Assembly (NCBI GenBank): GCA_026182355.1
Contig: JAPFBL010000035.1
Location: forward strand, 1,364,001 to 1,428,000
Reading direction: 5' to 3'
From: Hermatobates lingyangjiaoensis
Lineage: Eukaryota > Arthropoda > Insecta > Hemiptera > Hermatobatidae
Length of the DNA: 64,000 bases
This document shows positions 61,401 through 64,000 of the stretch, in pieces. Every line of letters starts with the position of its first letter. Position 1 is the stretch's first letter. Both the position numbers and the translations under genes were made by a program. The notes beneath the pieces were generated by a model. It saw nothing but the letters and a program-made list of their open reading frames with translations. It was not told where the DNA came from and searched no databases.

Positions 61401-63172
61401 AGCAAATATTTTATTATCGCAATATTGCGAACAAGTGATTAATATAACCTATTTGAAGTTAGGGAAGACGAAGCAGTTTGACTAGAGCAGATAGACAAAA
61501 TAAGTGCAAAAACAAAAGTTTTGTGAAATTATTTTGAAACAAAATAAAGAGGTGACAGTGACTAGTGTTAATTTATTGAAAAAGCCGTCTAGAATCACCT
61601 TGCCTCTTTGTCTTATACTTGACGGTGACATAGTCCACTGGAAATGAATAAAGTCAGGCGTTATGACAAACGGAATGTAAATCACATTAAACACACCATT
61701 ACTTCTTATAAACTCACAAATTTTCTTCTACGAACACCAAATGGATAACATGTAATATTAACGCAGGAGGTGGTGTTAATTAACAACGGTGACACGACAA
61801 TGCTATTGTTAGAGCATTGTCTCCCAGAATGCAATTCTACTTGAGGCATCCAGTTCATTAAACAAAGCATTATTTCGGACATTTTTTTGCAAGTGAATAC
61901 AAAAGATTTATACATAGAACTTTTACATGTATAATCATGTAAATTATTGAAATTAATCATACATGATTAATTTCAATAATTATTAAAACTTGAATTTTAC
62001 ATTAAATGGATAAATTAACTTTCTTTATATTTTTAAATTAAATACTGGAAAGACTTATTCAGCATAAGACTTATACTGAAAAATTAATTTATTATAAACT
62101 TTAACAAAAGAAATGAATTCAGCTTTTCCACTATTATAAAAAGAAAATGTTATAGACTAATTAATCACTCTTAAATTAATTATTTTAAAAAATTATTTTT
62201 TAAAAAATTAAAATGTTTATAATAATTTTGTATTATATTCCTTAGGTCAACTAACTGAAAAATTATAACAATATACCAAACCCAATATTTGCCTTTTGCT
62301 AAAAACAACGGTGCATTAATATTTATTTGATAATCAGTATTTCTGAAAATTCTTTAACATAGGAAGGGAATCAAAAAGTACTTCACAACTTTTAAAGTAT
62401 AAGAAAAATCAAAATAGCTTGTAAAGTCCATAAAAGTATTACGGAAAGAAAAAAAATACAACATTTTTTTTAATGAATTTTTTACATCCGTATTTCTTAT
62501 AATGTGGATCTAATATTAATTTACTTTTGAATCACCCTCCATTATATACAAAACAAAAAGCAATATATTTTATGAGTGTAAGTATCTTTATTAAAATATA
62601 TTTACGATTAAATTAAATGACATAAATATATGTTTAATATAAATTGTCTCGGAAGTTAGTTTCAAATAGCAAATATTACTACCTCGAAGTAATAAATGCG
62701 AGTAACTTGATAAAGTATTTCTAGTGGTTATGTCAATATTAACATTTATTACTCTCACAACACACTCTGCAAACATATATAAATATTCATATTCGTGTCT
62801 TACAAGTTCACCATATTATTTAATTCTAGCTCAGAGCTTTGAATCTCCTACTAAAATATAGATATTTAAAAAAAACATATTTTAATAATAATTAATACAT
62901 ATAATTTTTATTAATTTTAATAAATATAATTCAATAAAATGACAAGTATAAATTTGTAATTTTTTTTAGTTACTTATTTAATATATTAACATAATAATTT
63001 ATAATGCTCTGAAAATGATTGACTTCCAAAATAAAAACTATTTTTAAAAATATAGTTATGTATGTTAATACATTCTGGTACCAAATTTGATTTGATTTTT
63101 TAAAGTAAAAAATGTATTGCATTAGACAAGTGAAACATACATTTCCGAGTAGTCTGGAAGACAAGCGAGGAA
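11924..63172 (-). CDS. CAP: CAP/SORBS-family adaptor gene (SoHo + three SH3), whole span, 5' end outside window
   Basis: This is the span of a spliced gene, not a continuous reading frame; exons are listed separately. The family (vertebrate SORBS1/2/3, Drosophila CAP) comprises cytoskeletal scaffolds at integrin adhesions and muscle attachment sites; the SH3 domains bind proline-rich partners such as vinculin, and the SoHo region binds membrane-raft proteins. Seen here: a SoHo-type block ([20 protein letters not shown]), a 1,149-codon giant exon, a conserved block ending RRHTDNFT, and three C-terminal SH3 domains in family order. Seventeen exons join with matching phases into about 1,715 residues with no internal stop. 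The initiator of the long form is not identified and probably lies beyond 64,000. The identity is from recognition of domain order and motifs; exon borders are by eye. Five of the donors proposed here read GTCAGT. Confidence 0.93.
12780..12951 (+). mobile_element. Degenerate SINE fragment
   Basis: CGGGAGGTGGTATATCTTGT, ACGACGTCTCTGAGAGAGGA, and AAAATTTAGGACTTCTGAAC follow the SINE body order with large gaps. Confidence 0.5.
12952..13139 (+). repeat. Direct repeat unit 1 of 2
   Basis: From GGTTATATGGCCTACCCATA through AATCAGTTTCTTGTCTGT to ACATGAACAATAT, about 188 bp, repeated with roughly 90% identity at 13,431-13,612. Confidence 0.9.
13431..13612 (+). repeat. Direct repeat unit 2 of 2
   Basis: Second copy of the 12,952-13,139 unit, 479 bp further on, ending 170 bp before the CAP exon at 13.78 kb. 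The two copies bracket about 290 bp of unrelated sequence. Confidence 0.9.
13781..13857 (-). CDS. CAP: CAP linker exon (b), [10 protein letters not shown]
   Basis: Acceptor TTTGTTGCAG and donor CCC|GTCAGT. It reads [20 protein letters not shown] then RSDPV, leaving CC, which joins G of the last exon to give Pro. SQLLHIDT directly before the last SH3 is a conserved element I recognise from insect CAP. Splice sites and phases agree on both sides. Confidence 0.94.
14192..14295 (-). CDS. CAP: CAP linker exon between SH3-2 and SH3-3 (a)
   Basis: Acceptor TTGTTGCAG and donor CTT|GTCAGT. It reads [20 protein letters not shown] then [14 protein letters not shown]. The [15 protein letters not shown] motif is typical of the insect CAP linker, and PPRPP is a possible SH3 ligand. 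It ends at a codon boundary, matching the next exon. Confidence 0.9.
14673..14795 (-). CDS. CAP: CAP exon: remainder of SH3-2
   Basis: An acceptor in TTTTAG is followed by GTGAG (a split Gly codon with the upstream exon), and the donor is GTAAGT. It reads [20 protein letters not shown] then [26 protein letters not shown] and FPISYVQV complete the second SH3 domain. The trailing T joins AC at 14,295. Confidence 0.97.
15253..15345 (-). CDS. Candidate alternative terminal exon or 3' end of a nested transcript
   Basis: The minus strand carries an open stretch reading [20 protein letters not shown] then DKPQEEH and TGA, followed about 30 nt later by AATAAA (plus-strand 15,217-15,226 region). A possible acceptor TTTTATAG lies just before. 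The open phase does not match the end phase of the CAP exon at 16,432, so it cannot be a simple alternative CAP C-terminus. It could be the last exon of another transcript or a decayed insertion. Confidence 0.25.
   Translation of the reverse strand, partial: FYRKTNPKSSPSASVPLSPTSVADKPQEEH
16432..16543 (-). CDS. CAP: CAP exon: SH3-1/2 linker and start of SH3-2
   Basis: Acceptor TTTCCAG and donor GTAAGT. It reads [20 protein letters not shown] then [25 protein letters not shown] is the SH3-2 version of the ALYDY motif in this family, and the LELSLVKGE stretch forms the RT-loop end. The remaining G joins GT of the exon at 14,795. Confidence 0.96.
16694..16770 (-). other. Coding-like patch with splice-like borders, unassigned
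   Basis: Minus strand: ATTTAGATCAG acceptor-like site, then [17 protein letters not shown] and a GTAAAC donor-like site; the open frame spans [20 protein letters not shown]. Its length and phase do not fit between CAP exons 17,996 and 16,543. It may be a remnant of another gene. Confidence 0.25.
17996..18110 (-). CDS. CAP: CAP exon: second half of SH3-1
   Basis: Acceptor TTTGTTGTAG and donor GTAGGC. It reads [20 protein letters not shown] then [18 protein letters not shown]. The NWYEG Trp and the FPINYV motif form the ligand-binding face and end of an SH3 domain. It ends at a codon boundary. Together with the previous exon this makes a full SH3 of normal length (about 55 residues). Confidence 0.97.
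18191..18220. repeat. (GA)n followed by poly-G
   Basis: AGAGAGAGAGAGAG runs into GGGGGGGGGGG, 80 bp upstream (gene sense) of the CAP exon at 18.1 kb. Confidence 0.95.
19744..19884 (-). CDS. CAP: CAP exon: linker and first half of SH3-1
   Basis: The acceptor is GTGGTTGCAG and the donor GTACAC. It reads [20 protein letters not shown] then [20 protein letters not shown] and FVGQSS. ALYNF is the ALYDY motif that opens an SH3 fold; the PPPRPR stretch just before could be an SH3 ligand. The domain is completed by the exon at 18,110, with the split Arg codon AG|A. Confidence 0.96.
20586..20790 (-). CDS. CAP: CAP conserved helical exon ([20 protein letters not shown])
   Basis: Acceptor ATGGTTGCAG and donor GTGCGT enclose 205 nt. 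It reads [20 protein letters not shown], a charged stretch [20 protein letters not shown], then [20 protein letters not shown] and TDNFT. The KTPVR and RRHTDNF motifs followed by [13 protein letters not shown] are characteristic of the segment just before SH3-1 in this family; the middle is probably a long helix. This is the common acceptor for the long form and the three candidate alternative starts. Confidence 0.95.
21010..21143 (-). mobile_element. SINE 3' fragment (copy 3)
   Basis: The 3' third of the same SINE: ACTTGAGTTAGGTAAAATTT, CCGAATGTAG, CACTAGGGGATCGGTTTAAA and poly-A, read on the minus strand. It is fused to the shared flank at 21,144. Confidence 0.85.
21144..21313 (-). repeat. 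SINE-linked flank shared with 30,064-30,225
   Basis: Read on the minus strand: AAGTACAAGAAAAACACGTA, TACTGACTTCAACATTCGAC, GCCACTTAGAGACTATTTTG, CAATGGACATCTCTTTCTGA. The same series follows the SINE at 29.7 kb on the plus strand. So about 480 bp (SINE plus flank) exists twice in inverted orientation, 8.5 kb apart. Confidence 0.85.
21314..21632 (-). mobile_element. tRNA-derived SINE, full length (copy 2)
   Basis: The minus strand begins GGCCAGGTTAGTTCAGTGG (A box) with a perfect B box GGTTCGATACC, then the same body and 3' tail as copy 1, ending in poly-A. This is the best preserved Pol III promoter of the family in the window. Confidence 0.92.
22650..22725 (+). repeat. 5S rRNA-derived segment (5S pseudogene or SINE3-type head)
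   Basis: ATTAGATCACCCAAGTTAAA, CAGCATTGGGACTGGTAACT, GCTTGGATGGGTGACACGAG follow the middle and 3' half of eukaryotic 5S rRNA, including the internal promoter: A box around AAGTTAAACAGC, the GGGACTGGT region and an intact C box CTTGGATGGGTGAC. The first third of 5S is not recognisable. The sequence then runs into an unrelated body up to about 22,800. The CAP intron contains it. Confidence 0.7.
23356..23401 (-). CDS. CAP: Candidate alternative first exon B of CAP ([15 protein letters not shown])
   Basis: Minus strand: an in-frame TGA, then ACGATGG (good initiation context), then [15 protein letters not shown] and donor GTAAAA. The leftover G plus AA at 20,790 makes Glu, reading [14 protein letters not shown]. 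It looks like the 5' end of a short isoform starting just ahead of the conserved exon at 20.7 kb. The promoter would lie in the AT-rich sequence above 23.45 kb; no TATA box is obvious. Confidence 0.6.
24128..24140 (-). CDS. CAP: Candidate alternative first exon C of CAP (MTEN)
   Basis: The minus strand reads AACATGACCGAGAATC then GTGAGT, a strong donor. An initiation here gives four residues (MTEN) and leaves C, which joins AA at 20,790 to give Gln. An in-frame TAG lies about 50 nt upstream. The peptide is so short that only the donor strength and the phase support it; it could also be a non-coding leader exon. Confidence 0.35.
24319..24349. repeat. (AT)n microsatellite
   Basis: About 28 bp of alternating TA next to the foldback element. 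Confidence 0.95.
24383..25040. mobile_element. Long palindromic foldback element
   Basis: The left arm (from about 24,400: ACTTGCTTCTTGATAAG, TTTCTCTGTCTTC, ATTTCGTTA ... GTTGTTTGTTCAA then poly-G) is mirrored by the right arm (poly-C, TTGAACAAACAACC ... TAACGAAAT, GCAGAGAAACTTATCAAG, AAGCAAGT). Arms are about 290 bp and imperfect; the inner part also mirrors (ACAAGGTCTATTT / CCAAATAGACCTTGT). No coding capacity. It is a foldback-type or MITE-type element in the CAP intron between exon C and the giant exon. Confidence 0.85.
26060..26332 (+). mobile_element. SINE, 5'-degenerate (copy 4)
   Basis: Body GGTGAATGAATCTGAGCACG, GTCGTCCCTTGGAGAGGACG, CAGGTACTCATTAAAGATCC; tail CACCCGCTAGAGGATCGGTT and poly-A. 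The tRNA-like head is not recognisable. Confidence 0.85.
26340..26727 (+). pseudogene. Possible decayed coding sequence next to a SINE
   Basis: Two overlapping frames look coding-like: [24 protein letters not shown], then a frame containing [20 protein letters not shown] and [18 protein letters not shown]. Stops separate them. It starts right after the SINE poly-A. No family recognised. Confidence 0.25.
26999..27320 (+). mobile_element. SINE with alternative 3' tail (copy 5)
   Basis: Head GGTTAGCTCAGTGGCAAGTG and body CGAGCCTGTAAAATGCCAGG, GTACTCGTTAAAGGTCCCTA. Instead of the CCGCTAGGGGGTCGG tail it continues AATGTTCTTTGTGTGCTATC ACAAAGGG-like sequence, as in copies at 33.2 and 53.8 kb. This marks a second SINE subfamily. 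Confidence 0.85.
27321..29743. other. CAP intron, unassigned
   Basis: A 92-codon plus-strand frame at 27,909-28,187 has no recognisable motif and weak composition; otherwise AT-rich sequence with nothing supported. Confidence 0.5.
29744..30063 (+). mobile_element. tRNA-derived SINE, near full length (copy 1)
   Basis: The head carries a Pol III A box (GGTTAGCTCAGTGGTTATGG) and a B-box-like TTCGTTCAATCC. The body holds GTACGTCGTCCCTCGGAGAA and CAGGTACTCGTTAAAAATCC. The 3' tail has CACCCGCTAGGGGGTCGGTT and poly-A. It is about 320 bp. The next 160 bp are also shared with the copy at 21.3 kb. Confidence 0.9.
30064..30225 (+). repeat. SINE-linked flank, second copy
   Basis: This sequence immediately follows the poly-A of SINE copy 1 and matches 21,313-21,144 in reverse complement up to TTTTTCT, where the two loci diverge. 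Confidence 0.85.
30663..30678. repeat. Poly-C tract
   Basis: Fifteen or so consecutive C. A similar tract occurs at 24,779-24,797 inside the foldback element and at 33,888-33,898. Confidence 0.95.
30895..30926. repeat. (CA)n(TA)n microsatellite
   Basis: CACACACACACACA followed by TATATATATAT. Confidence 0.95.
31502..31547 (-). ncRNA. Hammerhead-like motif, inverted copy at 31.5 kb
   Basis: Minus strand: core CTGACGA, stem loop with GACTGCTTGTTACGGTT, then GAAA. Helix I pairing has decayed relative to the plus-strand copies at 31.58 and 31.71 kb. It is followed by the shared tail with CATTTCATATTGTGGTTTG. Confidence 0.4.
31579..31621 (+). ncRNA. Hammerhead-like motif, copy 2 at 31.6 kb
   Basis: GACT, core CTGACGA, helix II ACCG...CGGT, GAAA, short helix III GA/TC, then T and AGTT giving a 4-bp helix I with one wobble. 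Core residues are intact. It lies head-to-head with the minus-strand copy at 31.5 kb. Confidence 0.5.
31706..31748 (+). ncRNA. Hammerhead-like motif, copy 3 at 31.7 kb (best helix II)
   Basis: GACT, core CTGACGA, a 5-bp helix II AACCG...CGGTT, GAAA, minimal helix III, then AGTC giving a perfect 4-bp helix I. This is the most complete of the 31.5-kb group. It is followed by the common tail containing GTATTGTGGTTTGATTATTG. Confidence 0.55.
31995..32079 (-). CDS. CAP: Candidate alternative first exon A of CAP (MEPLYSDLL...)
   Basis: A GC-rich minus-strand patch contains an ATG in good context (GGCATGG), with a TGA upstream in frame. It reads [20 protein letters not shown] then CVYGPQPY, followed by TATA|GTCAGT, the donor type used at several other exons of this gene. 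The one base left over fits the acceptor at 20,790. It would give an isoform lacking SoHo and the giant exon. Support is composition, Kozak context and phase only. Confidence 0.45.
33190..33397 (-). mobile_element. SINE, alternative-tail subfamily (copy 7)
   Basis: Minus strand: GGGACCAGGTAACCGAGTGG head, body with GAGGACGTAAAACTGTCGAT, GTTGTCAGGTATTCGATG and tail TTTATTATGTGGTGTCGCAA. Diverged, with an internal deletion. Confidence 0.75.
33720..33870 (-). mobile_element. Possible very diverged SINE fragment
   Basis: GGCTCGGAACAGACAGTTTT ACGTC and the following reverse-orientation head-like ATTTGAACTTCAATCTCAGA resemble the SINE body and B-box region. Weak. Confidence 0.35.
34020..34140. other. 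GC-rich island without recognised gene
   Basis: GGCGGCTGCGGAGCAAGTTC, ACGCGAGCGTGCCGCCAATT and a GTAAGC site give this patch exon-like or promoter-like composition amid AT-rich sequence. No open frame matched CAP phases. Confidence 0.3.
34285..34395 (+). mobile_element. SINE body fragment
   Basis: CCCCGAGCCTTTTCGAAATC, ACGTACTCGTTAAACATCCC, TGAGTTAAGCAAAACTGAAG: the 3' half of the SINE body, directly upstream of the PLE fragment. Confidence 0.65.
34410..34740 (+). pseudogene. Penelope-like element fragment: linker and start of GIY-YIG domain
   Basis: One frame reads [20 protein letters not shown] then [20 protein letters not shown], and after an in-frame stop [12 protein letters not shown], stop, [11 protein letters not shown]. 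The FPYI-G-I...K-x-x-x-N...V-x-F-Y-N-K-x-K linker followed by S-Y/C-K-H-C-D-x-I/F-Y is the PLE region between reverse transcriptase and the GIY-YIG nuclease. At least three in-frame stops make it inactive. It covers the half of the nuclease that the 63.5-kb fragment lacks. Confidence 0.6.
35670..35745 (-). repeat. Short minus-strand copy of the same repeat
   Basis: Minus strand: AAAAATCTGGAATGGCCTAA, TTTCAACTTTACAATAAATA, AACATAATATCAAACTCACT, matching 9,628-9,700. Confidence 0.55.
36702..36837. repeat. 136-bp near-perfect hairpin
   Basis: The left arm ATGGGGAATTTCAAAAATTA ... AAAACTCTTGAC is mirrored by GTCAAGAGTTTT ... TAATTTTTGAAATTCCCCAT with a loop of about 8-12 bases. Arms are about 62 bp with few mismatches. 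It may be a MITE or a source of a hairpin RNA. No gene is seen next to it. Confidence 0.88.
38727..38804 (-). CDS. Candidate Ser-rich coding exon of uncertain ownership
   Basis: A GC-rich patch on the minus strand has one open phase, containing [20 protein letters not shown], ending near a possible donor (CCAG|GTACCC, around 38,691). An ATG upstream starts [14 protein letters not shown]. The ending phase would fit the CAP acceptors at 19,884 or 18,110 but not 20,790. Borders are approximate and this may be chance; no homology is recognised. Confidence 0.2.
39040..39150 (+). mobile_element. SINE body fragment
   Basis: GAGCCTGTACCGATATCAGG, ATCCCTACTCTAAGAAACTT, AGGTCAAATTTAGTACTCCC match the SINE body; head and tail are missing. 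Confidence 0.65.
40062..40115 (-). CDS. CAP: CAP 54-nt proline/alanine-rich exon
   Basis: This strikingly GC-rich 54-nt island has acceptor ACTGTGTCTAG and donor GTAAGC. In the phase left by the giant exon it reads [18 protein letters not shown] and passes on the same phase to 20,790, so it is a symmetric, skippable cassette. The proline-rich peptide could serve as an SH3 or WW ligand. No other phase gains support from the neighbours. Confidence 0.85.
40995..41090 (+). repeat. Diverged copy of the hammerhead-tail repeat
   Basis: Contains GGTCCTGACGAAGACC, a pyrimidine-rich stretch, CATTTCCAAATTG and TATGGTTTAGGTGTTGATG, in the same order as the 31.5-kb units. The ribozyme core is incomplete. 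Confidence 0.4.
42472..42544 (+). repeat. Minisatellite, about 31-bp unit, 2.3 copies
   Basis: The unit GCAGAATGGACCACATATGT plus 11 bases is present twice in tandem, and a third partial copy (CCAGAATGGGG) follows. Confidence 0.88.
43426..46875 (-). CDS. CAP: CAP giant exon, 1,149 codons, mostly disordered basic/Ser-rich
   Basis: A single open frame of 3,450 nt follows acceptor TTTGTCAAG and begins [20 protein letters not shown], directly continuing the SoHo block. About residues 60-270 are Lys/Ser/Pro-rich and disordered. The middle contains heptad-like charged stretches ([40 protein letters not shown]) and a conserved-looking [18 protein letters not shown] with [20 protein letters not shown]. 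The C-terminal part has repeated [12 protein letters not shown] / [11 protein letters not shown] motifs with nearby SDPDLSE and SAPDLRD. Large exons of this kind occur in long insect CAP isoforms. The proposed donor is AAAG|GTTCCT at 43,425, weak at +3 to +6, but it leaves the phase required downstream. The frame runs on to 43,340, so about 28 extra codons would be added if this donor is unused. Confidence 0.95.
46876..53015. other. Large CAP intron before the giant exon
   Basis: Six kilobases of AT-rich sequence. I see no exon with usable splice sites, no RNA gene and no clear mobile element. Confidence 0.6.
53016..53182 (-). CDS. CAP: CAP exon with sorbin-homology (SoHo) core
   Basis: Acceptor TTATTTAG and donor GTACCA bound 167 nt. 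It reads [40 protein letters not shown] and [15 protein letters not shown]. The [21 protein letters not shown] block is the diagnostic SoHo signature of the ponsin/vinexin/ArgBP2 family. In vertebrate members this region targets flotillin-type rafts; that role is inferred here. The trailing G joins AG of the giant exon to give Glu. Confidence 0.96.
53800..54082 (-). mobile_element. SINE, alternative-tail subfamily (copy 6)
   Basis: The minus strand has a degenerate head (GGGAGCCAGGAGAGCCCAGTGG), body GCCTGTACGATGTCAGGTAC, ACTTGAGTTAGACAAAATGT and tail GTTCATTGTGTGGTGTCACA. It lies in the CAP intron just downstream of the exon at 54.4 kb in genomic order. Confidence 0.85.
54442..54474 (-). CDS. 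CAP: CAP 33-nt exon, [10 protein letters not shown]
   Basis: The exon lies between acceptor GTGGATCAG (long pyrimidine tract upstream) and donor AAAG|GTCAGT. In the required phase it reads [10 protein letters not shown] and leaves AG, which joins G of the next exon to give Arg. The other phases hit a stop or fail to join. It is a multiple of three, so it could be a cassette. Confidence 0.78.
55103..55170 (-). CDS. CAP: CAP exon, linker inside SoHo region
   Basis: Acceptor CTATGTTCCAG and donor GTAAGT enclose 68 nt reading [20 protein letters not shown] then FT, leaving TC. The split codon joins A of the next exon to give Ser. Serine/threonine-rich linker; clean splice sites. Confidence 0.88.
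55253..55285 (-). CDS. CAP: CAP 33-nt exon, [11 protein letters not shown]
   Basis: This small exon of exactly 11 codons has acceptor TCTATTCTAG and donor GTAAGT. It reads [11 protein letters not shown], continuing the conserved block (family versions read roughly KEWWDEV). It is phase 0 on both sides, so skipping it would preserve the frame. Confidence 0.93.
55381..55489 (-). CDS. CAP: CAP exon, start of the conserved SoHo region
   Basis: Acceptor CCTTTCAG and donor GTGAGA bound a 109-nt exon. It reads [20 protein letters not shown] then [16 protein letters not shown]. The DYEPG/SSIADKE block is a hallmark I recognise from the sorbin-homology region of CAP/ponsin proteins. The exon ends at a codon boundary, which matches the next exon. 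Confidence 0.92.
56059..56101 (-). ncRNA. Degenerate hammerhead-like motif
   Basis: Minus strand: GACT, core CTGATGA, a stem around GACCG...TGGTT, then AAAA where GAAA is expected, and AGTC closing a 4-bp helix I. The lost G12 should abolish cleavage. It sits in an inverted-repeat copy of the 31.5-kb repeat (56,028-56,200), with the same CATTTCATATTGTGGTTTGAT tail on both sides. Confidence 0.45.
56202..58272. other. CAP intron
   Basis: Very AT-rich with no supported feature. Confidence 0.6.
58337..58484 (-). CDS. CAP: CAP N-terminal exon (GYLSEPE...KYATLDRRR)
   Basis: This GC-richer island in AT-rich sequence is bounded by acceptor TGTTACAG. It reads [20 protein letters not shown] followed by [14 protein letters not shown] and [13 protein letters not shown], a segment I associate with insect CAP upstream of SoHo. 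I place the donor at GTCAGT (58,336), leaving GA, which joins C of the next exon to make Asp. A second possible donor, GTATGC about 21 nt further on, leaves the same phase and would add seven residues, so the 3' border is ambiguous between these two. Confidence 0.85.
58705..58895 (-). other. Coding-like stretch with strong acceptor, unassigned
   Basis: Minus strand: a good acceptor (TTCTTTTTTTGCCAG) followed by [20 protein letters not shown] then [20 protein letters not shown]. The frame is phase 2 while CAP neighbours need phase 1, so it is not a simple CAP exon. Perhaps a mobile-element or gene remnant. Confidence 0.25.
58911..61598. other. CAP intron
   Basis: Very AT-rich with only short AT palindromes; no gene or repeat recognised. 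Confidence 0.6.
61599..61637 (-). CDS. CAP: CAP N-terminal exon, basic peptide before SoHo region
   Basis: The exon has acceptor TTCATTTCCAG and donor GTGATT (weak). It is 39 nt long and reads [12 protein letters not shown] with split codons at both ends. The trailing G joins GG of the exon at 58,484 to give glycine, producing [19 protein letters not shown]. Support comes from phase matching and from a clear polypyrimidine acceptor; the short length limits certainty. Confidence 0.6.
61936..61981. repeat. Short perfect palindrome
   Basis: AATTATTGAAATTAATCA and TGATTAATTTCAATAATT face each other around a 4-base centre. AT-rich, in a CAP intron. No function is suggested. Confidence 0.8.
63141..63172 (-). 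CDS. CAP: Candidate upstream CAP microexon
   Basis: Minus-strand reading gives an acceptor (GTCATCAG), about 32 nt of sequence, then a good donor GTATGT. With one carried base it reads [10 protein letters not shown] and leaves one base, which matches the phase needed by the next exon at 61,637. An internal acceptor (TTGTCTTCCAG) would give a 13-nt microexon instead, also ending in the right phase. No family motif is visible, so this is a phase-compatible guess. Confidence 0.3.
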
Positions 63173-63307
63173 CTGATGACGACACAGTTATAGTCACACT
63201 TAATGTTAAGTTATATAACATTTAGTTATAATGCCTTATAGTCACGAATTTCTGTGATTATAGAATTGAAAAATGGGACTAAGATCTTGGTCTTATTTCA
63301 GTATTCC

Positions 63308-63308
<1 letters not shown>

Positions 63309-63362
<54 letters not shown>
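63309..63362. repeat. (AT)n microsatellite
   Basis: An uninterrupted alternating AT tract of about 52 bp that borders the PLE tail. A second, similar tract at 63,749-63,781 borders the other side, so the PLE fragment is bracketed by AT repeats. Confidence 0.97.
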
Positions 63363-63365
<3 letters not shown>

Positions 63366-63396
63366 GGTAACTCACCACAAATTAAAGAAGATAGTC

Positions 63397-63432
63397 GCTC
63401 TAAGGCCTTTCGTTTTCACGTCGTCAGAGAGC
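63397..63432 (-). ncRNA. Hammerhead-ribozyme-like motif in PLE 3' tail
   Basis: Read on the minus strand: GCTCT, the core CTGACGA, a short stem-loop GTGAAAAC with one extra C, GAAA, a minimal GG/CC helix, then a CTT cleavage triplet and AGAGC. GCTCT and AGAGC form a perfect 5-bp helix I. The tiny helix III is typical of the PLE hammerheads known to act as dimers. Activity is not proven; helix II is very short. Confidence 0.55.
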
Positions 63433-63456
63433 AAGTGAATACAAGTTGTAAGCAGG

Positions 63457-63741
63457 TTATGAATTTTGATTTAAAGAAGGAGTAAGATTGGCATCATTGA
63501 CAGTATTTTTCCCTATAACTGTTGAAATAGTCTTGATTTGTTTGATAATTCCTTCAATTAGAAATTCATCTAATTTAAAAAGGCCTGGACTAGTGTTGAC
63601 CAAGCTCTTAGAAAAGTCTTTTATGAGGGCGCTTTCAACAATGTTTCTTCTTCTTTCACATGACATAAAAACCAACTCCTTTGCTTCTTCCCAGTTAATT
63701 ATGTGATTTTTGTCACATATATATATATCACACACACACAT
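63457..63741 (-). pseudogene. Penelope-like element fragment: C-terminal GIY-YIG endonuclease region
   Basis: The open frame includes NHIINWEEAKELVFMSCERR then RNIVESALIKDFSKSLVNTS and PGLFKLDEFLIEGIIKQIKT. The H-x-I-N/D-W-E-x-A-K motif followed by R-x-x-ESALI is the C-terminal half of the GIY-YIG domain of Penelope-like retroelements as I know them. There is no reverse transcriptase or GIY half; the frame starts in an (AT)n tract, so it is a 5'-truncated insertion. Its 3' side leads directly into a hammerhead-like motif (63,397-63,432). Confidence 0.75.
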
Positions 63742-63745
63742 ACGA

Positions 63746-63781
<36 letters not shown>
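63715..63781. repeat. Compound (AT)n / (CA)n microsatellite
   Basis: ATATATAT, then CACACACACA, then a long AT run. It abuts and partly overlaps the start of the PLE open frame, marking the truncation point. Confidence 0.95.
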
Positions 63782-63783
<2 letters not shown>

Positions 63784-63993
63784 TTTCTACTTGAAGACGG
63801 TGAGTGATTTTTTCCCTTGATTTACAATAAAAAAAAACAATAATAATTATTTTGTCTCATTTGAAATGCAAAAGATTTGTTTGTAAATCAATAAATGAGA
63901 GTTGAATAAATGTACATAGCACTCAGGTAAAAGTTTGGAGGTTGCAGGTAAATGATGTTGAGAAGCAGTAATTATAGAAAAGTTGTTACTCAC

Positions 63994-64000
63994 TGTCAGA
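63994..64000 (-). other. Possible splice donor at window edge
   Basis: The last bases on the minus strand read TCTGACA|GTGAGTAAC, a strong donor-like site. It could end another upstream CAP exon, but only seven bases of the putative exon are inside the window. Confidence 0.25.

Overview
This is an AT-rich eukaryotic window (coding islands are much more GC-rich) with short, GT-AG-bounded coding exons separated by kilobase introns, many decayed transposons and microsatellites. It reads as an arthropod genome, most likely an insect. The window is dominated by one gene on the minus strand, running from beyond the right edge (>63 kb) to a stop codon at 11,924. It is the single insect member of the CAP/ponsin/vinexin/ArgBP2 (SORBS) adaptor family, called CAP in Drosophila. 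I assembled 17 mutually phase-consistent exons (about 1,715 residues from 61,637 to the stop). None of this was checked against transcripts.

Layout in the direction of transcription (right to left): small N-terminal exons at 61.6, 58.4, 55.4, 55.3, 55.1, 54.5 and 53.1 kb encode the sorbin-homology (SoHo) part; a 3,450-nt giant exon lies at 46.9-43.4 kb; a 54-nt proline/alanine-rich exon is at 40.1 kb; a conserved exon ending in RRHTDNFT is at 20.7 kb; three SH3 domains are built from exons at 19.8+18.1, 16.5+14.7 and 12.0 kb, with linker exons at 14.2 and 13.8 kb. Three candidate alternative first exons (32.08, 24.14 and 23.40 kb) each carry an ATG and end in the same splice phase as the giant exon, so each could splice to 20,790 and give short isoforms lacking SoHo and the giant exon.

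The rest is intronic or downstream sequence rich in mobile-element debris: a 1.94-kb hAT-like element with a nested LINE fragment and a related degenerate copy; a reverse-transcriptase remnant with YADD; many copies of one tRNA-derived SINE family with two different 3' tails; a 5S-rRNA-derived stretch; two long palindromes; two Penelope-like (PLE) GIY-YIG endonuclease fragments; and a family of hammerhead-ribozyme-like motifs, one directly downstream of a PLE fragment. No ordinary tRNA or rRNA gene, CRISPR array or bacterial-type operon was seen. I do not claim a wholly new system; the best leads are the hammerhead/PLE repeats, the alternative first exons, and an inverted SINE-plus-flank duplication.
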